64,000 nucleotides of DNA from Geosiphon pyriformis. Its lineage: Eukaryota; Glomeromycota; Glomeromycetes; Archaeosporales; Geosiphonaceae. Where the stretch lies: the NCBI GenBank assembly GCA_016748015.1, contig JAAOMT010000303.1, positions 983,748 through 1,047,747 of the forward strand, in the 5' to 3' direction. Position 1 is the stretch's first letter. Each line of letters opens with the position of its first letter. Position numbers and translations under genes: made by a program. The notes beneath the pieces were generated by a model, which was not told the DNA's origin, did not search any database, and was given only the letters and a program-made list of their open reading frames with translations. This document shows, in pieces, positions 49,888-59,240 of this stretch.

Positions 49888-50553
49888 TGTTATGGTTGAA
49901 ACACATAGTTTTTATTAATTATCACATGTATTAGCCAATAATGTTATATAATTAGCCACCCTATTTTTAGATAGTGATCGTTGACCTGATCAATGACCTG
50001 ACTGTTGACCTGATTATTAACCTGATCATTGACCACTTTAGATAGCTATATAAGCGATGATTTCCTTAGCTGTAGAAAGACATGATTAAAGTAATGAAAT
50101 AAACAATATTAATTACTTCCTCTCATAATTGCTTATTCCCCTTTCCTTACCTTCAAGTATCTACTTGTTGGCATTCACATATCTTATCTTTTCCCCTTCT
50201 TGATTTGTATTTGTTAGAATTAGCCTGAGAAGCAATTGGCTTGCTCTTGTAATTCATTGAATAAAGAAACAATTGAAAAGTACAACAATACCTGTTATTG
50301 ATTCTAAGAATCGCTGAGTTGAGGCATAGAATAATAGTAGTAGTGTTATCTTGTTGACAATCCTGGACTATTCCTCTACCTTCAAATTTAAGAAAAGATT
50401 AGCGACTGTGATTTTTATGAGACTGATCATGCACATTGAATTCCTACTTATTCAATTCGCTCTCTTATTGTAATTTTTTCTTTGTTTATTTCCATTACCA
50501 TACAATACTGTCCTCCCTTGCTATTTGTTAGCTTATTACTCCAACCCATAACA
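49888..50553 (+). repeat. Gypsy-2 5' LTR
   Basis: It starts TGTTATG and ends CATAACA, a 7-bp terminal inverted repeat. It is 666 bp, the same length as the 3' copy, with about forty differences, all but about two being transitions. It contains CCAAT-type TTAGCCAATAATG, a 12-bp repeat array and a TATA box. Confidence 0.93.
49982..50054 (+). promoter_or_regulatory. Gypsy-2 LTR promoter: 12-bp TGACCTGA repeats plus TATA box
   Basis: TGACCTGA recurs every 12 bp at 49982, 49994, 50006 and 50018 (the last as TAACCTGA), with a half copy at 50030. CTATATAAG follows at 50046-50054. The same array at 56999 in the 3' LTR is identical through the TATA box, although the LTRs differ by about 6 percent overall. 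A regularly spaced array just upstream of a TATA box suggests transcription-factor sites. Confidence 0.65.
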
Positions 50554-50559
50554 TAAAAG

Positions 50560-50576
50560 TGGTGCTCTCTGTGAGG
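50560..50576 (+). promoter_or_regulatory. Gypsy-2 tRNA primer-binding site
   Basis: TGGTGCTCTCTGTGAGG lies six bases inside the 5' LTR. It nearly matches the gypsy-1a site, so the same host tRNA is probably used. Confidence 0.8.
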
Positions 50577-50605
50577 TTGTCAAAATTCACTTATTCCCTC
50601 ATTGT

Positions 50606-52159
50606 ATGGGTAATTATTCATATCTGCCACAGCAATTAGAAGAACACTTTGCAACACACAACAGAAACGACCAAAGTTTCATTGAACTTAATCCTCTGCC
50701 CTCCTGCTTGATCTGCTTCCCTCTTGAAGAACAATCCAGTAGACAATTCCAAGACTTTTGGAACTGGTTCCTGAACGAGCATTCAGCTGAAACCTACACA
50801 GCTTATACAACCTATTACTTTGACCAAGCTTATTTTAAAAATGACTTTGAAGAAAAAAACAACAGTATCAATCAGCTCTTATATTCTGCAACCTTTGAAC
50901 AACAGCTCCCTGATTTCGAATATCTGAATCATCAAATCCACATTTGGATTGCTGCCCATCAAGCAACTGAAACTCCCTTTGAAACAGAAAAAGAAAGCTA
51001 CCAAACTGCCCCTGTTTTTGATCTTTTATCAAGTGAATCAGACTCGTCTACACAAACAGTTACCCCTGAACCAATGGCTAATGACCTCATGCAAGCAAAC
51101 ATTCTGGCCATCCTCCAAAGTATACAAACTGCTCTAGGGCAAAGAAACAACACCCCAATACCATTATTTAGAGGTGATGTACAAGATCCAATTGAATGAT
51201 TAAATGACTTTGAAAGAGCCACTACAGCCAATCAATATGATGATGAGTACAAGTTCCAAATTGTCAGTGGCTACCTTCAAGGATCCCCTGCTACCTGGTT
51301 CTCACAAGAAATAGATGCCAATGCCCAGCAAAGAATCGTTAGATAGACACCAGTAAATATGGGAGAAATCAACACTTCTTTCACTACTCAGTTTGAAAAC
51401 AAGTTCAGAACCCCAATATTAATATCAAAATGGCGTATGGAATTGGAAAAAAAAATCCAAGGTCCCGGTGAAGTTGTAACTGAATACGCCAAAGCAATCA
51501 GAAAGTTAATCAAATGAGTAGACATTGGAAGAAATTGGACAGAAGAGCAGAAAATTCACTCCTTCACAAAAGGATTGAGAACTGATCTATTGTATGCTCT
51601 TTGGCTCCTCCTGGCCCTGAAAGATAATCTCACCATAGATATGGCCATTGAATTAGCACAAAGAATTGAAGACAACCAAAGAATGCACTTGAGATCCACA
51701 TTACCAGTTTTTGCTCCTGTTCCTGTCATGGCTCCTGCCCCTCAAATGGCTGCTACTTCTTTTGCCACTCATACTCAAAATCCAAATGAACAGTTAATAG
51801 ACAGACTCACAGCAAATCTTGCTCAGTTATTAGAACCCTTAGCCCAAGCAGTCAGAGAAAATCAGCAACCACAAAGACTCAGATTTGAACCATGCTTCAA
51901 TTAGCTCCAGCAACCACCTTATTAAAGACAACAAAATCGTGGCCCACCTGTATGCTATCGCTGTAGATTAACTGGACACTTTTCAAGAGATTGCAACAAT
52001 CCTCTACTGCCTCCACCAGTCCCCAGAAACAATGATGCTCAGAACAACAGGATCAACAACAACAATGTGCCCAACCAAAGACCCAATCATGCCAACATCA
52101 ATTTCTTTGGAGAGAATCCCCTAGTTGAAGCCATTGTTTATCAGCCTTTAAACTGGTAG
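50606..52159 (+). pseudogene. Gypsy-2 gag with zinc knuckle
   Basis: Gag forms the particle and binds RNA. It starts at ATG 50606, the first after the primer site. An acidic N-terminal part (50606-51199) is followed by a retrotransposon gag domain (KFQIVSGYLQGSPATWF, KAIRKLI, FTKGLRTDLLYALW). Next come a Pro/Ala-rich linker (51575-51904) and a perfect CX2CX4HX4C knuckle, CYRCRLTGHFSRDC (about 51946-51987). The frame is broken by TGA at 51197, TAG at 51344, TGA at 51515, TAG at 51902 and a TAA shortly after; by context these replace Trp, Arg or Gln. The natural zero-frame stop is TAG at 52157, ten bases after the start of the slippery heptamer. Confidence 0.85.
52147..52153 (+). promoter_or_regulatory. 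Candidate -1 ribosomal frameshift site TTTAAAC
   Basis: In the gag frame the codons read CCT TTA AAC TGG TAG, so the heptamer T TTA AAC is in the canonical X XXY YYZ phase. Slipping back one base enters the pol frame (CTG GTA GGT), which is open from here through protease. A short stem is possible just downstream (TGCAC at 52161 with GTGCA at 52181). An intron with acceptor CCAAAG at about 52172 is an alternative way to join the frames. Confidence 0.7.
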
Positions 52160-54858
52160 GTGCACCTCCAAAGGGTGAGAGTGCAAGCCAACTAGAAGAA
52201 AACTCTTTTTACACTTTTAACTTAACTGATGATAACCATGACATAGATGAATTAGCAATCAACCCCTCTGAATCCACAAGAAAGAAGAAGAAAGCCAAAG
52301 TTGATTTTGTTCTAGACCCCAATAAAGCTTCTACATCAACTACTGACAACAATGAGCCCCCAAAAGCCAAAGTTTTCAAGAACCCTCCAAAGTTAAAACC
52401 CCCAGAAATAGTACAAAAATCCGGTCCCTATTCTGTTGTCAAAAACCTTATGGAAATCCCAGCACATATAACCTTTGGCCAATTGATGACCCATCCACAA
52501 TTCAGAAAAGATTTTCGCAAATCCCTAATTCCAAAGAAAAAGACATCCAAAACCAACAAACGTCCTTGCCAAGCTGGACTTGCTGACAATAGCAATGTCA
52601 CTCCTCTAATTTGTAAAGCCCAAGTGGCTGGCTACTTCATCGATTTGATCCTAGACAGTGGATCATCTGTTAGTGTTATTGCCAAACACTTTCTTGAAGC
52701 AATTGGCAGAAAAATTGATGAACCATCCACACGACCAATGACCAATATGCATGGTAATAAGAAAAAAGGGCTTGGCATAGCCAAAGCTATTTCTGTCCAC
52801 ATCAATGGCATCAGCATTGAAACTGATATGGAAGTGTCTGAAGCAAAAGAATACACCATCATTGTTGGCAATAAATGGCTCAAGAAAGCAAAGGCTTTGC
52901 TTGATTATGAACTCTGTGAACTAATCATCAGATGTGGTGAGAAACCCATTGTGGTTAAGTGTCACCATTGGACAACTCCCCCAGTACCCAAGCAGAGCCC
53001 AGAAGAAAATAAATCAGATGAATCAGATGATGAAGAAAGTGAGGAAGAAGAAGAACAAAAAGAACAAGAAGAACAAGAAGAACAAGAAGAAACTGCTGAA
53101 CTCACCTATACTATCTTCACTAGCAATGGCAAACCACTAGATAATGTTAAGGCAGATAAAGAAGGAATCATTGTTAATGACAAGTTAATCTGCTGGCCTT
53201 ATTATGACATGCTCAGAAGAACCTTTAACAGAAAGCCAGGCAAGAAAGCCAAATACAGTTATTGGTGGCATGGTCCTTGTGCCCAGTGCTGGTGCGACAA
53301 ACCATTGTATTCTCCTAGCGATGAATGCATGTTCTGCCTGATCTATTACAAAGATTGGGAACCAATCAGCTTGATATTTCGAGAGGAAATAAAAGAAGTC
53401 CAAAAGTCCTTTGAAAACGAACCACCTGAAATCCAATCACTGGTTGTAGAACAAAGAGAACCCTCTCCAGAAAAAAGAAAAGTAGACATTGAAAACCTGC
53501 TGGCTAGAAACAACTCAGTTATCTCAAAAGAAGGTGAACCTCCTGGACGTACATATGTAATACAACACACCATCATCACCAGAGAAACTCGCCCCATCCA
53601 TTTGAAGCCCTATCAATCTAACTGGCACAATGATGAGTTTATCAAAAAAGAAATAACTTGAATGAAAACCCTTGAATTCATACAGAAAACCAAGAGTGAA
53701 TGGGCATTCCCAGTTGTAGTGGTATTCAAAAAAAGAGGAACCCTACGCTTTTGTGTTGACTATCGCCAATTAAATGCCATTACTGAAAGAGACATGTACC
53801 CACTTCCCAAGATTGATACAATGCTAGACCAATTCTATAGTGCCACTTTCTTCTCAACCATTGACTTAACTGCTGGATTCTGGCAAGTAGAGATGGATCC
53901 AGAAAGCAAAAAGAAAACTGCCTTCATTACCAAGTATGGTACCTACGAGTTCACAGTCATGCCTTTTGATCTCACAAATGCTCCTTCCACCTTTCAATGC
54001 TTAATGAACAAAGTATTTGAATCAGTAGAAGAAAACTTTGTTCTAGTCTACTTGGACGACATAATGGTATACTCAAAAACCTGGGATGAACATCTTGAAC
54101 ATTTGCAAAAGGTTTTTAACCTCCTTAGAAATGCTGGTCTCAAGATCAATCCAATCAAATCATTCTTTGGACGTCAATCCACCCAGTTCCTTGGCCATCT
54201 TATTACAAAAGATGGAATCTTCTCTGATCCAGCCAAAATTGAAAAAGTTCAAAACATTAGACAACCAATGAATGTTCATGAACTATGCTCTTTTCTTGGT
54301 TTGGCCTTTTATTATCACAAGTTTGTCAAGAATTTCTCCAAAATTGCTGCTCCTCTCAATTAGCTACTTAGGAAAAACATCAATTATCACTGGGGCACTC
54401 ATTAACAAAAAGCATTTAAAATTCTGAAGGAAAAACTGGTTACAGAACCCATCCTCATGCAACCTAATTTGGATTGAACTTTTTTCCTCCACACTGATGC
54501 ATCTGGCTATGGACTTGGTGCTGTTTTTTCCCAGAAAGACAAAGATAGCAAGGAACATGCCATAACATATGCCAGTAGAACTCTCACACCAGCAGAAAAG
54601 AACTACTCAGTCACTGAGCAAGAATGCTTAGCAGTAGTTTGGGCTACCAGTTACTGGGACAAATATCTTAAGGGTGTGAAATTTTTGGTGGTAACAGATC
54701 ACCAAGCTTTGGTTTGGCTACGCAACAAAAAAAACCTGGAACATAAACGGATAACTCACTGGATACTCCACTTGGATGAATTCGACTATGACATTCAACA
54801 CCGTAAAGGAGCTAATCATCAAAATGCTGACACTCTCTCCAGACTTACCATCCAGTGA
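52153..54858 (+). pseudogene. Gypsy-2 pol: protease, reverse transcriptase, RNase H
   Basis: The pol frame is open from the frameshift site to a TGA at 53659. The protease active site is LILDSGSSVSVI (Asp codon at 52654). An acidic Glu/Gln-rich insert (about 53010-53100) and a Trp/Cys-rich segment (WWHGPCAQCWC) follow. Reverse transcriptase runs 53662-54363 with FCVDYRQLNAI, FSTIDLTAGFWQ and an intact VYLDDIMVYS (YLDD at 54049-54060). RNase H follows 54364 (HTDASGYGLGAV, TEQECLAVV, TDHQALVWL, NADTLSR). Stops at 53659, 54361, near 54406 and near 54475 sit where Arg or Gln is expected. All visible catalytic acids are present, in contrast to gypsy-1a. Confidence 0.9.
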
Positions 54859-54859
54859 T

Positions 54860-56231
54860 AGTAAAACCCTTTCAAACCAAACCAACTTAATTATTTGTAA
54901 CTTCCTCACAAACAAACATGATAATGAACTTGGACAACTACTCTGCTTTAATGAAATTTTTGGGTAAAGGACAATACCTGCTGGACTATACTCGACAGCA
55001 AAGAGAACATTTGCACAAACAATCAAATTTCTATTTGATTCGCTAGAACCAGTTATATAAAAGAAATAAAAAAGATTTTGACCGCCCCCAGAGAGTCATT
55101 AGATTTAAAGAAAGAGAAATTGTGATCTACAATATGCATACTGATCCATTAGCTGGACACTTTGGAAAAACAAAAACAATTCAAAAAACTTTAGCTCGCT
55201 ATTATTGGCCTATCTTGGGAAAAGACATTGCTGAATACATCAAAACCTGTGATACCTGCCAAAGAAGAGGAAAACCCAATCGCAAAGAAGATATCCATCC
55301 AATCTCTGTTGGTTAACCATTTGATAAAATTGGTATAGATGTTGTTGGACTTTTAACAGTAACTCCTGATGGCAACAGATACATTATCACAGCTACCGAC
55401 TATCTTACAAAGTGGGTAGAAGCAAGAGCCACCTCAGATCAAACAGCAGTCTCAATTGCCAATTTCATTTATGAAGATATTATCTGTCACTACAGCTGCC
55501 CCAAAGAACTTTTATCTGATAGAGGAAGAGCTTTTCTCAGTACACTGGTTGAAGAACTTTGCAAAAAAATGGGAATATGTCATAAACTCTCTTCCCCTTA
55601 TTACCCCCAAACAAATGGCCTAGTGGAACATTTCAATAGAACACTATGTGAAACCCTAGCCAAAACCAGTAAAAAAACCAACCTATGAGACAAAGTATTG
55701 CCTTCAGCCTTGTTTGCTTACAGAACTGTGAATCATGACATAACAAGTTATGAACCCTTTTATCTGCTCTATGAATGAATAGCAACTCTACCAATAGAAA
55801 CAAATATAGAAACAATACCTTTTGAAGAAATAACAATAGGAGATTACAAGGACATTTTGCAAAGAAGACTTGGTACCATTCTTGACTCATTAGTAAAAGC
55901 ACGGATAATTGCCTTTGAAAAAATAAAACAGTTCCAAGAGAAGCTCAAAAAGAAAAAGATCTATAAAACACTTTCCTTAAGTGTTAGTGACTTAGTTTTG
56001 GAATATCGTTCAGACAGAGACAATGTCTATGGTAATAAATTCTCTAGCTGGTGGAAAAGACCCTTTATAGTTAACAAAGTTTTGAACAATGGTTCTTATA
56101 TCTTACAAGATCAATATGGAACAATATTCAGTGATTGCTCTGTTCATGGCACGCAACTCAAGAAATATCACAAACAACCTGATTGGTTACCTGTTGTGGT
56201 AATACTGACCCAAATGATCAGCAAAAATTAG
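54860..56231 (+). pseudogene. Gypsy-2 integrase
   Basis: The integrase is in a different frame from RNase H; at least two small indels lie between 54858 and 54970. The HHCC zinc domain reads HTDPLAGHFGKT then CDTCQRRGK. The catalytic core keeps all three acids: Asp in IGIDVVG, Asp in LLSDRGRAF and Glu in NGLVEHFNRTL. A C-terminal segment with GTQLKKYHKQPDW ends the ORF at 56231. Stops at 55314 (after SVG, Gln expected), about 55687 and about 55777 break it. No chromodomain is recognised. Confidence 0.88.
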
Positions 56232-56935
56232 ATATAAATAAATGCATCATTCCCAAAACAGAAGTATCTTCAATTGACATAAACAATTATTTCCTGGATC
56301 AAAACATTCAAAATGCTTTCTATACTCTTCATGAGTACTGGATCAAGAACTATCCAAATGCTACTCTGACTATCAGAAAACAAACCACTATAACAGACAA
56401 CAGTGGAACTCACACTGTTATTAGACCAAAAAAAACAACTACCAGAAGAGAAAGAATTGGTGGCAAATTGGATAAATACCTGCTGGAAAGCATAACAGCA
56501 GCAATATTTTTACCTTCCAGCACAATTGGAAAAACAATACAAGAAATTTTGCCTATAGACAAAAACTTGTCATATAGAAGACAACTAGAACTCTATGGTC
56601 GTCTTGGTGAAATCATAGAAGACATGAAGCTCATGAAGAAAACAACTTCAGAGATACAAGTGAAAATTTTGGGCATTATACGTTTAGATGTCCCAAGAGT
56701 TTTGATCATTGCAAGAAGAGCCAGAACTCTTATACAAAGATTTGGTCTCTTGGATACAAAGCTTATTTCACCTCAAGTACTATATACTCTATCTACAAAA
56801 GACTTCAACAAACTAGTTAGTTTTGAGTTAGACAAAACTCTTCACATAAACTATCCCATAAATAGTTTGATTTTGCTGGAGCTCAATCTCTTTGAAGAGG
56901 ATAATGTTATGATTGAAACACATAGTTTTTATTAA
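56183..56935 (+). CDS. Gypsy-2 ORF3, unbroken 3'-terminal ORF of unknown function
   Basis: I do not recognise a family. This frame overlaps the end of the integrase by 49 bases (-1 relative to it) and stays open for about 250 codons, the longest uninterrupted stretch near the 3' end of an element otherwise full of stops. There is no ATG near its start; the first in-frame ATG is far downstream (EDMKLMKK), so it may be reached by frameshifting, splicing or an ancestral fusion to pol. The predicted protein has a basic patch (RPKKTTTRRERIGGKLDK) and long helical segments (YRRQLELYGRLGEIIEDM, RVLIIARRARTLIQRFGLL). No signal peptide or membrane span is evident, so it is not an obvious envelope. Its last nine codons lie inside the 3' LTR. 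An older copy survives at 40960-41171. Confidence 0.6.
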   Translation: MVTCCGNTDPNDQQKLDINKCIIPKTEVSSIDINNYFLDQNIQNAFYTLHEYWIKNYPNATLTIRKQTTITDNSGTHTVIRPKKTTTRRERIGGKLDKYLLESITAAIFLPSSTIGKTIQEILPIDKNLSYRRQLELYGRLGEIIEDMKLMKKTTSEIQVKILGIIRLDVPRVLIIARRARTLIQRFGLLDTKLISPQVLYTLSTKDFNKLVSFELDKTLHINYPINSLILLELNLFEEDNVMIETHSFY

Positions 56936-57570
56936 TTATCACATGTATTAGCCAATGATGTCATATAATTAGCCATCCTATTTTTAGATAGTAATTGTTG
57001 ACCTGATCAATGACCTGACTGTTGACCTGATTATTAACCTGATCATTGACCACTTTAGATAGCTATATAAGTGATGATTTCCTTAGCTGTAGAAAGACAT
57101 GATTAAAGTAATGAAATAAACAATATCAATTACTTCCTCTCATAATCGCTTATTCCCTTTTCTTTACCTTCAAGTATCTACTTGTTGGCATTTACATACC
57201 TTATCTTTTTCCCTTCTTGATTTGTTTTTGTTAAAATTAGCCTAAGAAGCAATTGGCTTGCTCTTGTAATTCATTGAATAAAGAAACAATTGAAAAGTAC
57301 AATGATACCTGTTATTGATTCTAAGAATCGCTGAGTTAAGGCATAGAATAATAGCAGCAGTGTTATCTTGTTGACAATTACGGACTATTCCTCTATCTTC
57401 AGATTTAAGAAAAGATTAGTGACTGTGATTTTTATGAGACTAATCACGCACATTGAATTCCTACTTATTCAATTTGCTTTCTTATTGTAATTCTTTCTTT
57501 GTTTATTTCTATTACCATACAATACTGTTTTCCCTTGCTATCCATTAGCTTGTTATTCCAACCCATAACA
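56905..57570 (+). repeat. Gypsy-2 3' LTR
   Basis: 666 bp, TGTTATG to CATAACA, preceded by the polypurine tract GAAGAGGATAA. It matches 49888-50553 end to end without length change. Confidence 0.93.
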
Positions 57571-58690
57571 TTATTTTTTGATCTAAAACTAACTACAGTA
57601 TAACAAACTCTATTACCAGTTTTAAATAATTAATTAATGATACAAGTTTTTTTATCAGCTTCTTTTAATAAAACATCTAGATTATAAGCTGTTATTTTTA
57701 TAAGCAAAATAAACAAAATTACTCTAAAATAATTCTTAGACATTTAAATATTGTGATCTTTCACAGTTTTTGTTATATGTACTAAATTTTTTCCAATTAA
57801 AAATAATTATTTAATTGTCAACTAATCTGTTTAAACTGATTTAGCAAACTCTATTACAGCAATTAATTATTATCAAATTAATATTATTTAACTATATTTA
57901 AATACTACAACAATAATTATCTTTTTAATATATTCATAAGAATTTTTTTGATAATTACAGTCTAATTTGAACAGAGTTCTTGTTTTTTGAGATTGTTGTT
58001 TACAATAATGTTTTTTTTTGGCCAATAATATAGCCTTTTTTATCTTTTTTTTTATATAAATGTAGATCTAATAATTTTTTCAAATTTTAAAAAAGTAATA
58101 GTCTTTCCAAAACTATTTACAATTAAAAAAATTTTCCTAATTACTTGAGTTTTTGCAGTTGTTAATTTATATTTTACTATTAAAATAATAATATTCAAAG
58201 CAAAAATTTTTTTAATTGTTATTTTAACAGAAGTTTTTATTATCTTAAAATTAATTTATTTTTTGTTTAAAAAAATATTAAGAGAAAGTAAAAAAGATCT
58301 AATTTTTTCTTCTATATTAAAATTGAAAAAACCAAAAAAAAAATTATAATTGATACTAGTAATTATTCTTTTGGTTTTCAGAATAGTAATAGCTAAATTT
58401 AAAAGAAACTTACTATCAATACCAATTATAATACTATTATTTTTATTATTATTAAACTTATTGTCTATATTCAAATACATACTACTATTAAAACCAAACT
58501 TAACTAAAAAAATATTGTTTTTGTCATCAAAGTATTTAATATTATTAAGCATAATCTTTTTTTCTAAAAAAAAATCACTAACAAAATCATGAAAAGTTTT
58601 TTTAAGCACTTTTTTCTTAAATATGCTATTACTTAAAACAGTTTTTAAGTCTATAACAAAGTGTTATATGTTTAAAAAATATTAAAAAAA
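57571..58690 (-). mobile_element. LINE-D, 5' part (rest of ORF1)
   Basis: This continues LINE-D beyond gypsy-2. The minus strand reads TGNRVCYTVVSFRSKN and, once the insertion and one TTAT copy are removed, joins to NLELAFYIKPIFG at 49887, the second RRM-like region of ORF1. Further upstream only degenerate ORF1 and AT-rich sequence can be seen; the open frame 58256-58609 (minus) may be part of it. The 5' limit is approximate. Confidence 0.65.
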
Positions 58691-59240
58691 AACAACAAGA
58701 AAATAAAACTTTTTTTTTAAAAAATATGCTTTTTAAAAAATATTAAACATAAGAAAAAAAAAAGTTTTTTAAATTATAATCTATAATTTAATTAATATTA
58801 ATAATAATAAACTATAAATATTTATTTATATTTTTAATTCTAAGTTAAAAAAATAGATTATAATATTATTAATTATTTTTAAAAAGCTAAAATTTTAATT
58901 AAATTAACAAATATGTTTCTGTTAAACCAGATTATACAACTTTAAAATTATTAGTATTAAGTATATTTTTTATGTAAAGTATTAAATATAAACAGCTTTT
59001 ATTAACAAATTTATTTTTTAAAAGAATTAAACATATATATAAATTAATTAAAAATTAAATCTTTAAAATTTAAATACTTTTTATTATTAAAAAAATTTTT
59101 AAATAAAACACAAATTGTGATTATTTAAAAGCTAATTAGTAAAAATATTTTTAAATTTTTTAAAAAATTTTTTAATTTTAAAATATTAAAATATTATTAT
59201 AAAAACAAAAAACATTAAATATATATATATTTTTTTAATG
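58691..59240. other. AT-rich spacer, no gene
   Basis: A/T homopolymer-rich DNA between the LINE-D 5' end and the LINE-E 3' end. Nothing assignable. Confidence 0.6.

Larger units (their letters stand above)
49888..57570 (+). mobile_element. Gypsy-2: Ty3/gypsy element, youngest LTR insertion in the window
   Basis: Two 666-bp LTRs flank gag, a frameshifted pol (protease, RT, RNase H, integrase) and a third ORF. It is bordered by identical TTAT tetranucleotides (49884-49887 and 57571-57574). Catalytic residues I can see in protease, RT, RNase H and integrase are intact. Inactivation comes from about a dozen premature stops and a few indels. It has visibly lower AT content than the LINE it interrupts. 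It is inserted in LINE-D ORF1. Confidence 0.93.

Noticed and set aside
50998-51231. Minus-strand open frames within gypsy-2 (also 52632-52883, 53185-53597, 54718-55026, 55633-55902)
   Set aside because: Shadows of gag and pol; no independent coding features.
50606-56231. Possible alternative genetic code (TAA/TAG as Gln, TGA as Trp or Arg)
   Set aside because: Stops appear only inside transposon relics. The host genes (Twinkle, prefoldin 3, Coa4) use normal stops and none internally. The pattern is explained by C-to-T change at CAA, CAG, CGA and TGG.
56183-56935. ORF3 as a retroviral-type envelope
   Set aside because: No signal peptide, no transmembrane helix and no furin-like site is visible, so an envelope role is not supported.
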